From an uncultured Clostridia bacterium (GTDB lineage Bacteria > Bacillota > Clostridia > Oscillospirales > Acutalibacteraceae), in contig CALWIW010000018.1 of assembly GCA_944380855.1 (NCBI GenBank), positions 1 through 42,466 of the forward strand: 42,466 bases of DNA, read 5' to 3'. Positions 22,986 to 30,251 of the stretch are shown in pieces; position 1 is the first letter of the stretch, and the number at the start of each line of letters is the position of its first letter. Below the pieces are notes generated by a model. That model had not been told where the DNA came from. It ran no database searches and saw only the letters and a list, made by a program, of their open reading frames with translations. Both the position numbers and the translations under genes were made by a program.

Positions 22986-24968
22986 TTATTTCTTCTTTCC
23001 TTTTTTCTCGGAATTTCCCTGTAATTTCAGAATCTTATCCCTCAGATATGCGGCGTGTTCAAATTCAAGCATCTTCGCCGCCGCTTTCATCTCTTTTGTA
23101 AGCTCGTCAATAAGCTTCTGCTTTTCAGCCTTAGAAAGCTTATTAAACTTCTTCTCGGTGGTTTCTCCCTTTGAAGAAATCTCCAAAACATCGGAAACCT
23201 TTTTAACTATAGTTTTGGGAACAATTCCGTGTTCCTCGTTATATTTATTCTGTATTTCACGGCGGCGGTTGGTTTCCCTAATGGCGTTTGCCATAGAGTC
23301 CGTAACGCTGTCGGCGTACATTATAACCTCGCCGTGTGCGTTTCTTGCCGCACGTCCTATAATCTGAATAAGTGACCTTTCGCTTCTCAAAAATCCTTCT
23401 TTATCAGCGTCAAGAATTGCAACCAGAGAAACCTCGGGAATATCCAAGCCCTCTCTCAAAAGGTTAATTCCCACCAAAACGTCGAACTCGCCCAAACGCA
23501 AATCACGGACAATCTCCATTCGCTCAACCGTATCTATATCGTGGTGCATATACCTTACCTTTATGCCCATTGTTTCAAAATATGCAGTCAAGTCCTCTGC
23601 CATTTTTTTGGTGAGGGTGGTCACAAGAACCCTTTCCTTTTTCTCCGTTCTCATGTTTATCTCTGAAATAAGGTCATCAATCTGACCCTCAACGGGACGC
23701 ACGGAAATAAGGGGGTCTAAAAGTCCCGTAGGTCTGATAATCTGCTCCGCAATTACCGAGCTTTTCTCCTTTTCCAAATCTCCGGGAGTCGCACTTACAA
23801 ACACTGCCTGATTTATCCTGTCGTAAAACTCCGAAAAATTCAAAGGTCTGTTGTCAAAAGCCGAGGGCAAACGGAAACCGTACTCAACAAGGCTTTCCTT
23901 TCTCGCCCTGTCCCCTGCGTACATTCCCCTTACCTGAGGCAGTGTAACGTGGGATTCGTCCACAAATAGCAAAAAGTCCTTTGGAAAATGGTCTAACAGA
24001 GTAAACGGTGCTGAGCCGGGTTCTCTCCCGGACAAAACTCTCGAATAGTTTTCAATTCCCGTACAAAAGCCTATTTCCATAAGCATTTCAATGTCGTACC
24101 TTGTTCTCTGCTCTATTCTCTGAGCCTCCAAAAGCTTTCCCTGCTTTCTGAAAAACTCCAGACGCTCCTCCAGTTCTCTTTCCAGCTCTTTTACAGCCGT
24201 CTGCATTTTTTCCTTTGATACAATATAGTGGGAAGCAGGATAAATTGCGGCGTGCTTTAGAACAGAAATAAGCTCTCCGGTCAATGGATTTATCTCACTT
24301 ATTCTGTCTATCTCGTCGCCGAAAAATTCCACACGGATTATTTTATCTCCAGATGAAGCAGGGAAAATTTCCAAAACATCGCCCCGAACACGAAACTTGT
24401 TTCTCACAAAGTTTATGTCGTTTCTCTCATACTGGATTTCCACAAGCTTTTTGATAATCTCATCACGGCTTTTTTCCATGCCCGGACGAAGTGAAATAAC
24501 CATGTTTCGGTAATCAATAGGATCTCCCAAGCTGTAAATACAGGAAACCGAGGAAACAATTATAACGTCACGTCTTTCCGCCAACGCAAGGGTTGCACTG
24601 TGCCTAAGCTTATCTATTTCATCATTAATTGAACTGTCTTTTTCTATATATGTGTCGGTATTTGCGATATATGCCTCCGGCTGGTAATAGTCGTAATAGG
24701 ACACAAAATATTCAACAGCGTTTTCGGGGAAAAATTCCTTAAACTCTGAACAAAGCTGTGCCGCCAAGGTTTTATTGTGAGCAAGCACCAATGTAGGGCG
24801 GTTCACTCTTTCTATAATATTAGCCATAGTAAAGGTTTTTCCCGAGCCTGTAACACCAAGCAAGGTTTGCTCCTTATGACCTGCGTTTATGCTGTCAACA
24901 AGTTTATCAATAGCCGCCGGCTGGTCACCTGTAGGTTTATACGGTGAGTGTAGTTTAAAATCGCCCAT
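22986..24968 (-). CDS. uvrB: Excinuclease ABC subunit B
   Basis: The 660-residue helicase-like protein has Walker A GVTGSGKT (39-46), the damage-wedging beta-hairpin region [11 protein letters not shown], helicase motifs [10 protein letters not shown] and [29 protein letters not shown], and a C-terminal UVR domain ([19 protein letters not shown]). It verifies damage delivered by UvrA and recruits UvrC. ATG 24968 has AGAGG with seven-base spacing; upstream codons to 25046 would add 26 non-conserved residues. uvrA and uvrC are not in this window. A LexA-type box 28 bp upstream indicates SOS control. Confidence 0.97.
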   Translation of the reverse strand: MGDFKLHSPYKPTGDQPAAIDKLVDSINAGHKEQTLLGVTGSGKTFTMANIIERVNRPTLVLAHNKTLAAQLCSEFKEFFPENAVEYFVSYYDYYQPEAYIANTDTYIEKDSSINDEIDKLRHSATLALAERRDVIIVSSVSCIYSLGDPIDYRNMVISLRPGMEKSRDEIIKKLVEIQYERNDINFVRNKFRVRGDVLEIFPASSGDKIIRVEFFGDEIDRISEINPLTGELISVLKHAAIYPASHYIVSKEKMQTAVKELERELEERLEFFRKQGKLLEAQRIEQRTRYDIEMLMEIGFCTGIENYSRVLSGREPGSAPFTLLDHFPKDFLLFVDESHVTLPQVRGMYAGDRARKESLVEYGFRLPSAFDNRPLNFSEFYDRINQAVFVSATPGDLEKEKSSVIAEQIIRPTGLLDPLISVRPVEGQIDDLISEINMRTEKKERVLVTTLTKKMAEDLTAYFETMGIKVRYMHHDIDTVERMEIVRDLRLGEFDVLVGINLLREGLDIPEVSLVAILDADKEGFLRSERSLIQIIGRAARNAHGEVIMYADSVTDSMANAIRETNRRREIQNKYNEEHGIVPKTIVKKVSDVLEISSKGETTEKKFNKLSKAEKQKLIDELTKEMKAAAKMLEFEHAAYLRDKILKLQGNSEKKGKKK

Positions 24969-24995
24969 ATCAGCACCTCTTTTAATATACGCAAA

Positions 24996-25008
24996 GAACA
25001 AATGTTCG
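24996..25008 (-). promoter_or_regulatory. LexA-type SOS box of uvrB
   Basis: The minus strand reads CGAACATTTGTTC, which has the GAAC-N4-GTTC dyad of the Gram-positive SOS box. It lies 28 bp before the uvrB start. The same ATTT-centred dyad occurs before lexA. Confidence 0.8.
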
Positions 25009-25153
25009 TTTTGTTTTATATTACACCCTGAAAAAGACTTTGTCAATGTTTTAGTATATCACAAACATATTATTTTTACAAATATTTAATAAAATACTGT
25101 TTTTGATATTATAAAACCAACACACACCGGCAAAATTACACCTAAAAAAACTC

Positions 25154-25182
25154 TTGACAAACAAATACAATGCTGATATAAT
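25154..25182 (+). promoter_or_regulatory. Promoter of tRNA gene
   Basis: TTGACA (25154-25159) and TATAAT (25177-25182) are perfect and 17 bases apart, 32 bases before the tRNA 5' end. Confidence 0.88.
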
Positions 25183-25214
25183 ACTAAAGGTAACTTACCA
25201 ATGAGTGTGTTTAC

Positions 25215-25291
25215 GGGCCATTAGCTCAGTTGGTTAGAGCAACCGGCTCATAACCGGTTGGTCCGGGGTTCGAGTCCCTGATGGCCCACCA
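25215..25291 (+). tRNA. tRNA with CAU anticodon (Met or lysidine-type Ile2)
   Basis: A full cloverleaf is visible: acceptor GGGCCAT / ATGGCCC, D-arm with AGCTCAGTTGGTTAGAGC, anticodon stem ACCGG / CCGGT around loop CTCATAA, T-arm with GGTTCGAGTCC, discriminator A and an encoded CCA. The anticodon is CAU. It is not initiator tRNA, since the first acceptor pair is Watson-Crick G-C and the initiator GGG/CCC stem run is absent. C4-G69 and C5-G68 plus CTCATAA are features shared by the isoleucine tRNA modified by TilS, but Clostridia genes of this kind are often annotated as elongator Met. Its own promoter and terminator make it a solo transcription unit. Confidence 0.95.
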
Positions 25292-25336
25292 AAAACGGCA
25301 GTTTTCTTTTGAAAGCTGCCGTTTTTATTTTTTATA
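25291..25336 (+). terminator. Terminator after tRNA
   Basis: AAAAACGGCAG pairs exactly with CTGCCGTTTTT (11 bp) and is followed by a T-rich tract, starting directly at the tRNA 3' end. Confidence 0.92.
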
Positions 25337-25382
25337 TAAACTTTATTATATCTCTATATATATTATGAATATAAAGAAAAAA

Positions 25383-25408
25383 TACCCCTCGGCTCTCACC
25401 GAGGGGTA
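25383..25408 (-). terminator. Terminator of the surface-protein gene
   Basis: TACCCCTCGG pairs with CCGAGGGGTA (10 bp, six-base loop); on the minus strand a T-run follows. It lies 55 bp after the stop of the surface-protein gene. Confidence 0.88.
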
Positions 25409-25462
25409 AATCATCAAAAAGCATTAAGTTTTCACTTAATTATGTACTTACTTAGAATTTAA

Positions 25463-26497
25463 TTATTTTGTAGCTTTCTTTCTTGCGAAAATTACTACAC
25501 CAGCTGCCATAAGAGCTACTACAACGAGAGCGATAGCTGTTGTTGTTTGACCTGTCTGCTGTGAACCGCCTGCAGGAGCCTCAGTTGTTGCAGCTGCTGT
25601 TGTGGAAGCAGTTGTACCCTCTGAAGGATCTGTTGTACCCTGTGAAGGCTCTGTTGCCTCTGAAGATTCAGATGGGTCTGTTGTTGGCTCTGAAGACTCA
25701 GAAGGTTCTGAAGACTCTGATGGCTCTGAAGACTCAGAAGGTTCTGAAGACTCAGAAGGCTCTGAAGACTCTGATGGCTCTGAAGACTCTGATGGCTCTG
25801 AAGACTCAGAAGGTTCTGAAGACTCTGATGGCTCTGTCTCGATAGGTGTGCCGCCTGATACAGTAAAGCTAAAGTCATTAATATATGCTTCGTTTACTCC
25901 GCCTTCAACAAATGGAGGTGCAACTTCTTCAGCACCGCTATGGAAGTCCTTTTCATCTGTGTAAACTCTGCCCTCTTCAGCACCAACGGCAAAAACAACC
26001 TTGCTGAGATCTTCTATGTCTTCCTTTGCTGTAAATGTCAAAACTGCCATTCTGCATTGATCATCATTTAATGATACGTTTAAACCATCAAGGATTGAGA
26101 AATTAAACTTATATTCTCCGTATTTCCTACCCTCACCAGCATTACGTAAACCAATTATTATTTGTTCATTGCCATAAAACGCAAGTCCTGGGAATGTTTT
26201 CTTTTTGTACTCGTTAAATTCTTTACCCTCAAGTTCCTTTGGGTTTACAGTAGAGAATTTAGAACTGTCAAAATAAATTGTGAACTGACCACTCTGCCAT
26301 GCATGCAAGCCAGAATCGATAGCCAATGTAACAGTTACACTCTCACCTTCTTTAAGGCACATATTCTCTCCGCCTGTAGCTTCCACTTCAAACTTAGACT
26401 GGTCACTATAAGCTGCACTTGCAGATGTGATACCTACAACACAAAGTGATGCAAGCATGAAGATTGCGAGCATTACGCTCATGATTTTCTTAGACAT
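25463..26497 (-). CDS. Secreted cell-surface protein with Ser/Glu/Pro repeat stalk
   Basis: A 344-residue protein with a clear signal peptide (KKIMSVMLAIFMLASLCVVG then ASA-AY, cleavage about residue 29), a globular domain to about residue 215 that looks like a cohesin-type beta-sandwich (SVTVTLAIDSG, FTIYFDSSKFS), a stalk of repeated PSESSE units followed by Thr-rich sequence, and a C-terminal QQTG, hydrophobic helix and ARKK tail. The ending resembles a sortase signal, but LPXTG is not exact, so plain membrane anchoring is possible. No dockerin, enzyme domain or partner is nearby. A consensus promoter and a terminator make it monocistronic. Confidence 0.85.
   Translation of the reverse strand: MSKKIMSVMLAIFMLASLCVVGITSASAAYSDQSKFEVEATGGENMCLKEGESVTVTLAIDSGLHAWQSGQFTIYFDSSKFSTVNPKELEGKEFNEYKKKTFPGLAFYGNEQIIIGLRNAGEGRKYGEYKFNFSILDGLNVSLNDDQCRMAVLTFTAKEDIEDLSKVVFAVGAEEGRVYTDEKDFHSGAEEVAPPFVEGGVNEAYINDFSFTVSGGTPIETEPSESSEPSESSEPSESSEPSESSEPSESSEPSESSEPSESSEPSESSEPTTDPSESSEATEPSQGTTDPSEGTTASTTAAATTEAPAGGSQQTGQTTTAIALVVVALMAAGVVIFARKKATK
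25692..25835 (-). repeat. Eight 18-bp in-frame tandem repeats (PSESSE stalk)
   Basis: Eight uninterrupted 18-bp units occur. On the plus strand two versions alternate irregularly: A is GAAGACTCAGAAGGTTCT (one unit ends GGCTCT) and B is GAAGACTCTGATGGCTCT. Their order is A B A A B B A B. Both encode the same hexapeptide, so the differences are synonymous. The number of units is likely to vary between strains by slippage or recombination. Confidence 0.9.
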
Positions 26498-26553
26498 GAT
26501 TTTTTCTTCCTCCTTATTTTTTCTATTCTAAGTACGTCATTCTAAGCATTTGT

Positions 26554-26583
26554 ATTATACAATACAGGTAACAAATTTGTCAA
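26554..26583 (-). promoter_or_regulatory. Promoter of the surface-protein gene
   Basis: Minus-strand TTGACA (26578-26583) and TATAAT (26554-26559) are 18 bases apart, 57 bp before the start codon. TTCTAAG is repeated twice in the leader (26521-26547). Confidence 0.78.
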
Positions 26584-26667
26584 CACCATTTATATTTTTT
26601 CTATGTACAAAACGGAGAATTTATCTGAGATTAATTTAAAAAACTGATTTATATGCACAAAACATTT

Positions 26668-26746
26668 ATTTTGTAATTAAAAAATTACAAAATGATTACA
26701 ATTTTAAAGAAAAAAGGTAACATTAATTACTATGTGATTAAATCAC
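26668..26746. promoter_or_regulatory. Two dyads between the surface-protein and trxA genes
   Basis: ATTTTGTAATT (26668-26678) is an exact inverted repeat of AATTACAAAAT (26683-26693). A second dyad, GTGATT-A-AATCAC, lies at 26734-26746, some 25 bp before a TATTAT that could be the trxA -10 box. Either may be an operator; I cannot match them to a known regulator. The remainder of this 332-bp gap is AT-rich without other signals. Confidence 0.45.
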
Positions 26747-26829
26747 TGGATTTTTTTGCCTTTTGTGTGTATTATATAGTCATGAAAACAAACCATAATA
26801 AAAACAAAATATAAAGGAGAGAAATTACT

Positions 26830-27135
26830 ATGTCAGTATTAAAAATAACACAAAACAATTTTGAAACAGAGGTATTAAAATCAGATAAACCAGTTTTGAT
26901 TGATTTTTGGGCTTCTTGGTGCGGACCTTGCAGAATGCTTTCACCTGTTGTTGACGAAATTGCAGAGGAAAATCCTCATATTAAGGTGGGAAAAATAAAT
27001 GTTGACGAAGAGGGAGACTTGGCTGCTTCTTTCGGAGTTATGAGTATCCCTACTTTGGTAGTTATTAAAAACGGTCAGGTGGTAAACCAGTCAGTAGGAG
27101 TAGTACCAAAGCAAAAAATTCTTGCAATGCTTTGA
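26830..27135 (+). CDS. trxA: Thioredoxin
   Basis: The 101-residue protein has the classic fold and active site WCGPC (Cys31, Cys34), PVLIDFWAS before it, the buried FGVMSIPTLVVIKNG with the cis-proline Pro and a C-terminal helix. It reduces protein disulfides in the cytosol. AAAGGAG lies upstream of the ATG. The reductase gene follows after 50 bp on the same strand, so the pair forms a working reducing system. It is slightly shorter than E. coli Trx (109), as usual in Clostridia. Confidence 0.96.
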   Translation: MSVLKITQNNFETEVLKSDKPVLIDFWASWCGPCRMLSPVVDEIAEENPHIKVGKINVDEEGDLAASFGVMSIPTLVVIKNGQVVNQSVGVVPKQKILAML

Positions 27136-27185
27136 TTTATTTTCTATACTTCACATACAATAGATAATAGAATGGAGTGAACGCC

Positions 27186-28049
27186 GTGTATGATGTTATA
27201 ATTGTAGGAGCAGGACCTGCCGGAATGTCTGCCGCTCTTTATACCTTAAGAGCAAATCTTTCCACACTTGTTATCGGAAAAGACGGAGGAGCCTTGGAGC
27301 AAACCGACAAAATTGAAAACTACTTCGGAACGGGCGGCGTTATCTCAGGCAAAGAACTGCTGGAAAAGGGACGGCTTCAGGTAGAAAATCTCTCAGGTGA
27401 ATTTCTTACAGAAGAGGTCGTTGCAATTGAATGGGCTGAAAGTTTTACAGTTTCAACACAGTCAAACAAGTACGACGCAAAAGCCGTAATTATTGCAACA
27501 GGAAATAAGAGAAATACCGCCAAGATAAAAGGGCTCGACCGTCTTGAAGGCAAAGGGGTAAGCTACTGTGCAGTATGCGATGCATTCTTTTATAAAGGAA
27601 AAGATGTGGGAATTTTAGGAAGCGGAGAATACGCACTCCACGAGGCTATGGCTTTGAACGGTCTTGTTAATTCTATAACGGTCTTCACAGACGGAAAGGA
27701 AATTTCCGCAGAGTTTCCGTCGGATATGAAAATTGTAACTGAACCGGTTGATGAAATTACCGGGGAAGAAAAGGTTTCCGGAGTCAGAACAAAAGACGGA
27801 AGCGAATATAAGCTTGACGGAGTATTTGTTGCATTGGGAACCGCAGGGGCAGGCGAGCTTGCCAGAAAATTAGGACTCCCTGTTGAAAACAACAGAATAT
27901 CGGTAAACCCCGACAAATCCACAATGATACCCGGCATTTTTTCCGCAGGAGATTGTATCGGCGGAGTTTTACAGATTGCCACAGCAGTGGGAGAAGGAGC
28001 AGAAGCCGCATTGTCCGCAATAAAATATTTAAAAAGTCTTAATAAATAA
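27186..28049 (+). CDS. trxB: Thioredoxin reductase-like flavoprotein
   Basis: The 287-residue protein has the FAD motif VGAGPAGMSAALY (8-20), the redox pair CAVC (Cys128, Cys131) and the C-terminal FAD motif GIFSAGDCIGG. The middle domain keeps a Gly motif (GILGSGEYALHEA), but the HRRDxxR-type segment that grips the NADPH 2'-phosphate is absent; VTVF-like sequence TVFTDGKE occupies its place. It is also shorter than the usual 300-320 residues. An electron donor other than NADPH, such as ferredoxin or NADH, is therefore possible. GTG 27186 follows GGAG by eight bases; GTG 27177 overlaps that site. Confidence 0.9.
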   Translation: MYDVIIVGAGPAGMSAALYTLRANLSTLVIGKDGGALEQTDKIENYFGTGGVISGKELLEKGRLQVENLSGEFLTEEVVAIEWAESFTVSTQSNKYDAKAVIIATGNKRNTAKIKGLDRLEGKGVSYCAVCDAFFYKGKDVGILGSGEYALHEAMALNGLVNSITVFTDGKEISAEFPSDMKIVTEPVDEITGEEKVSGVRTKDGSEYKLDGVFVALGTAGAGELARKLGLPVENNRISVNPDKSTMIPGIFSAGDCIGGVLQIATAVGEGAEAALSAIKYLKSLNK

Positions 28050-28060
28050 CGTTGTTATAT

Positions 28061-28097
28061 AAAAATCCGCAGTGATTAATTCACCGCGGATTTTTTT
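28061..28097 (+). terminator. Bidirectional terminator
   Basis: AAAAATCCGC-A-GTGA pairs with TCAC-C-GCGGATTTTT (one mismatch, five-base loop). It lies between converging trxB and lexA. Confidence 0.88.
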
Positions 28098-28110
28098 GCC
28101 TGATATGATT

Positions 28111-28698
28111 TTAATAATAACGAACAAGTGAAATTACCGTTCCCAAAATTGAAAGGGATTCTGTTATAATAGGCTCAAAGCTTTCGTTTTCAGGCTGAAG
28201 ACGAAAATGTCCGTTTTCCTTATAGAACCTTTTCACCGTTGCCTCGTCATCTATAAGAGCAACAACAATATCTCCGTTTTCAGCTACATTAGTCTTATTA
28301 ACTATTACTATATCTCCGTCAAGTATTCCGGCATTTATCATACTTTCTCCGGAAATACGCAAAGCAAAAAGCTCTCTGCCCCGTCGTAATTCCTCACTTA
28401 CCGGTATATAGCTTTCTATTTCCTCCACTGCTAAAATGGGCAGTCCGGCAGTAACCTTTCCCAAAAGCGGAATTTGTGCGGTGGGCCCTGTTTTATTAAT
28501 TTTTATACAGCGATTGCAGCCTTTTTCTCTTTCTATAAGCCCTCTGCTTTCAAGAGTTTTCAGATGCAAATGAACAGTGGATGTAGAGTGCAGTCCGGTT
28601 GCTTCACATATTTCTCTCACAGAGGGAATACGCCCCTCGGAAGAACATGATAAAAGATAGTCATATACAAGTTTACAGCTTTTTCCTAATGGTTTCAT
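28111..28698 (-). CDS. lexA: LexA repressor
   Basis: The 195-residue protein has a winged helix-turn-helix (residues 4-60; IPSVREICEATGLHSTSTVH), the self-cleavage site Ala84-Gly85 in KVTAGLP, catalytic Ser119 (RISGESM) and Lys156 (EATVKRFY). It represses SOS genes until RecA filaments trigger autocleavage. ATG 28698 follows GGAGG by eight bases; an upstream start at 28713 would overlap that site. The AAACATTTGTTT dyad upstream indicates autoregulation. uvrB at 23-25 kb carries a similar box. Confidence 0.95.
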   Translation of the reverse strand: MKPLGKSCKLVYDYLLSCSSEGRIPSVREICEATGLHSTSTVHLHLKTLESRGLIEREKGCNRCIKINKTGPTAQIPLLGKVTAGLPILAVEEIESYIPVSEELRRGRELFALRISGESMINAGILDGDIVIVNKTNVAENGDIVVALIDDEATVKRFYKENGHFRLQPENESFEPIITESLSILGTVISLVRYY

Positions 28699-28751
28699 TC
28701 TAACAACCTCCATTCTTGCTTTTTAATTATAACACATAACAGCATAAAATG

Positions 28752-28765
28752 CAAACATTTGTTTT
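28752..28765 (-). promoter_or_regulatory. Candidate LexA box upstream of lexA
   Basis: The plus strand reads CAAACATTTGTTTT, with a perfect 12-bp dyad (AAACA-TT-TGTTT) 55 bp before the lexA start. It matches the uvrB box at 24996-25008 except in the outer bases. Confidence 0.65.
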
Positions 28766-28796
28766 AAAAAATCTTTTAAATTTGATAGATTTTTTG

Positions 28797-28850
28797 TTGA
28801 CACTTATGAAACATTATGTTATTATAAAAATAAGTTAGTGATAACTAACT
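28797..28850 (+). promoter_or_regulatory. Promoter with operator at +1 (DUF2325 operon)
   Basis: TTGACA (28797-28802) and TATTAT (28820-28825) are 17 bases apart. Right at the expected start point lies AGTTAGT-GATA-ACTAACT (28833-28850), an exact 7-bp inverted repeat. TTAG/CTAA arms resemble DtxR/IdeR-type metal-repressor boxes. A half-similar GTTAGT ... ACTAA occurs at about 28897-28914. Confidence 0.7.
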
Positions 28851-28934
28851 ATGTATTTATCGTAAAATCCATTTAGCACATATAAAGCACGCAACGGTTA
28901 GTCTTATCAAACTAATTAACAGGGAGGAAATATA

Positions 28935-29228
28935 ATGAGTATCGTTATAATAGGCGGAAACGAGTGTATGGCCTGTCAGTATGAAACCATATGTAAAAAT
29001 CACGGGTGCAAGGCAAAGGTATTTACCAAGGAAAGCGGTATGCTTAAAAAGAAACTGGGCAAACCCGACCTTATGGTACTTTTTACCTCTACTGTATCTC
29101 ATAAAATGGCTATGTCTGCCTGCAAGGAAGCAAAGAAAAGCAACATTCCCTTTTGCAGATGCAGCACCAGCAGTGCAACAGCTCTCCATGACCTGCTTTG
29201 CCGCCATATTAAAGGTGTTAAAGCATGA
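28935..29228 (+). CDS. DUF2325 domain protein
   Basis: The 97-residue protein begins MSIVIIGGNECM and shows the DUF2325 pattern: a small Rossmann-like domain with PDLMVLFTSTVSHKMAMSA and a C-terminal IPFCRCSTSSATALHDLL. Seven cysteines are present (for instance CQYETICKNHGC), an unusually high content for its size that hints at metal or redox sensing. The next gene overlaps its stop by four bases, so both are one operon, and the promoter carries a dyad like those of metal regulators. In Clostridia these families often lie near iron-transport genes; none is present here. Confidence 0.85.
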   Translation: MSIVIIGGNECMACQYETICKNHGCKAKVFTKESGMLKKKLGKPDLMVLFTSTVSHKMAMSACKEAKKSNIPFCRCSTSSATALHDLLCRHIKGVKA

Positions 29229-29779
29229 GCGAACTGCTGCTTATTGAGCATTGTTCTCCCACATTGGCAAGAATAAAAACCGCAAATCTTTTTAGCTGCA
29301 CATATAAAGATATCGACACCCTTTTTTGCTTTTTGAAATACTGGAACAACGTTCTGAATTCAAAAGGAGTATATTTAAAGTTAATGAAAGCAAAAGACCG
29401 CAGGGCTTTAATTTACGTTTTCAGAAAATCAAAACTTATGGAAGATTTGAAAGACGTCTCTGTTAAAAAGAATCTTGAAAACTTCGGCTACAATACAGAA
29501 AACTTAACACATATTTTCAGACATTTAAAGAAAAGAATATGCAGTGAAAAGGAGTTTCCCCACGAAATAGGATTCTTTTTAGGTTATCCGCCAAAAGATG
29601 TTATCGGATTTATAGAAAACAGAGGAAAAAATTTTAAATACAGCGGATGCTGGAAAGTGTACGGAAACGTTGCGGAAGCGGAAAGAAAATTTAATATGTA
29701 TAAAAAGTGCAAAGATGTATATAAAAAGGTATACAGCTGCGGTAAAACGGTAAATATGCTGACAGTTCCCGTGAGATAA
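29225..29779 (+). CDS. DUF3793 family protein
   Basis: The 184-residue protein matches DUF3793: LIEHCSPTLARIKTANLFSC at the N-terminus, ALIYVFRKSKLMEDL, and the strongly conserved EFPHEIGFFLGYPPKDVIGFI followed by YSGCWKVYGN and KYKKC-like helical end. ATGA overlap with the DUF2325 gene shows translational coupling. Members of this family are frequently found in putative iron-responsive operons of Clostridia, and their biochemical role is unknown. No signal or membrane segment is seen. Confidence 0.87.
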   Translation: MSELLLIEHCSPTLARIKTANLFSCTYKDIDTLFCFLKYWNNVLNSKGVYLKLMKAKDRRALIYVFRKSKLMEDLKDVSVKKNLENFGYNTENLTHIFRHLKKRICSEKEFPHEIGFFLGYPPKDVIGFIENRGKNFKYSGCWKVYGNVAEAERKFNMYKKCKDVYKKVYSCGKTVNMLTVPVR

Positions 29780-29804
29780 TAATTAACTAAAAAACATCTT
29801 TTTA

Positions 29805-29833
29805 TTGTAAGAACAGGCGGAATGTGATATTAT
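29805..29833 (+). promoter_or_regulatory. Promoter of the MIF-like gene
   Basis: TTGTAA (29805-29810) and TATTAT (29828-29833) are 17 bases apart, 57 bp before the start codon of the next gene. Confidence 0.6.
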
Positions 29834-29890
29834 CATATTGATATAGCCTGAAACGCTATACCCAGTTCTACTTTAAAAGGAGATGTAAAA

Positions 29891-30238
29891 ATGCCTTATA
29901 TTCAGACAAAAACAAACATACCTGTAACAGAAGAACAGGAAATAAAGCTTAAAACAGAGCTTGGAAAAATTATTGAGCTTTACCCGGGAAAAACCGAAAG
30001 CAGACTTATGCTGGGCTTTGAGGATAACTGCCGTCTTTGGTTTGCAGGGAAAAACGATACTCCAATTGCCTTTATTCAGGTAATGCTTTTCGGAAAAGAG
30101 GTAAACAGAGGCGGTGCAGATAAGCTTACCCCTGCTATTTCAAAGCTTTTTAAAGATATTCTTAATATAGAAAGCAACAAAATTTATATAAATTACAGTG
30201 CCTTTGAAAATTGGGGCAGCTGCGGTGCAAATTTTTAA
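29891..30238 (+). CDS. MIF-like tautomerase (phenylpyruvate tautomerase family)
   Basis: The 115-residue protein has the length and layout of macrophage migration inhibitory factor: Met followed by Pro (the catalytic N-terminal proline after Met removal), PYIQTKTNIPVTEEQ, a central beta region ending IAFIQVMLFG, and SNKIYINYSAFENWGSCGANF, close to the MIF ending with VYINYYDMNAANVGWN. The trimeric fold catalyses keto-enol tautomerisation of phenylpyruvate-like acids. The mammalian CxxC is absent. Bacterial copies are scattered, so transfer is possible, though base use looks like the neighbours. A yfcE-like gene follows after 13 bp, probably in one transcript. Confidence 0.88.
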   Translation: MPYIQTKTNIPVTEEQEIKLKTELGKIIELYPGKTESRLMLGFEDNCRLWFAGKNDTPIAFIQVMLFGKEVNRGGADKLTPAISKLFKDILNIESNKIYINYSAFENWGSCGANF

Positions 30239-30251
30239 TTGAGGGGAAATT

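Noticed and set aside
25692-25835. Regular repeats considered as a CRISPR array
   Set aside because: The units are 18 bp and directly adjacent without spacers, and are in frame in a protein.
25519-25964. Three overlapping frames made of Leu/Gln, Glu/Asp/Ser or Lys/Thr/Leu repeats
   Set aside because: They are other frames of the 18-bp repeat array of the surface-protein gene, which alone has a signal peptide and anchor.
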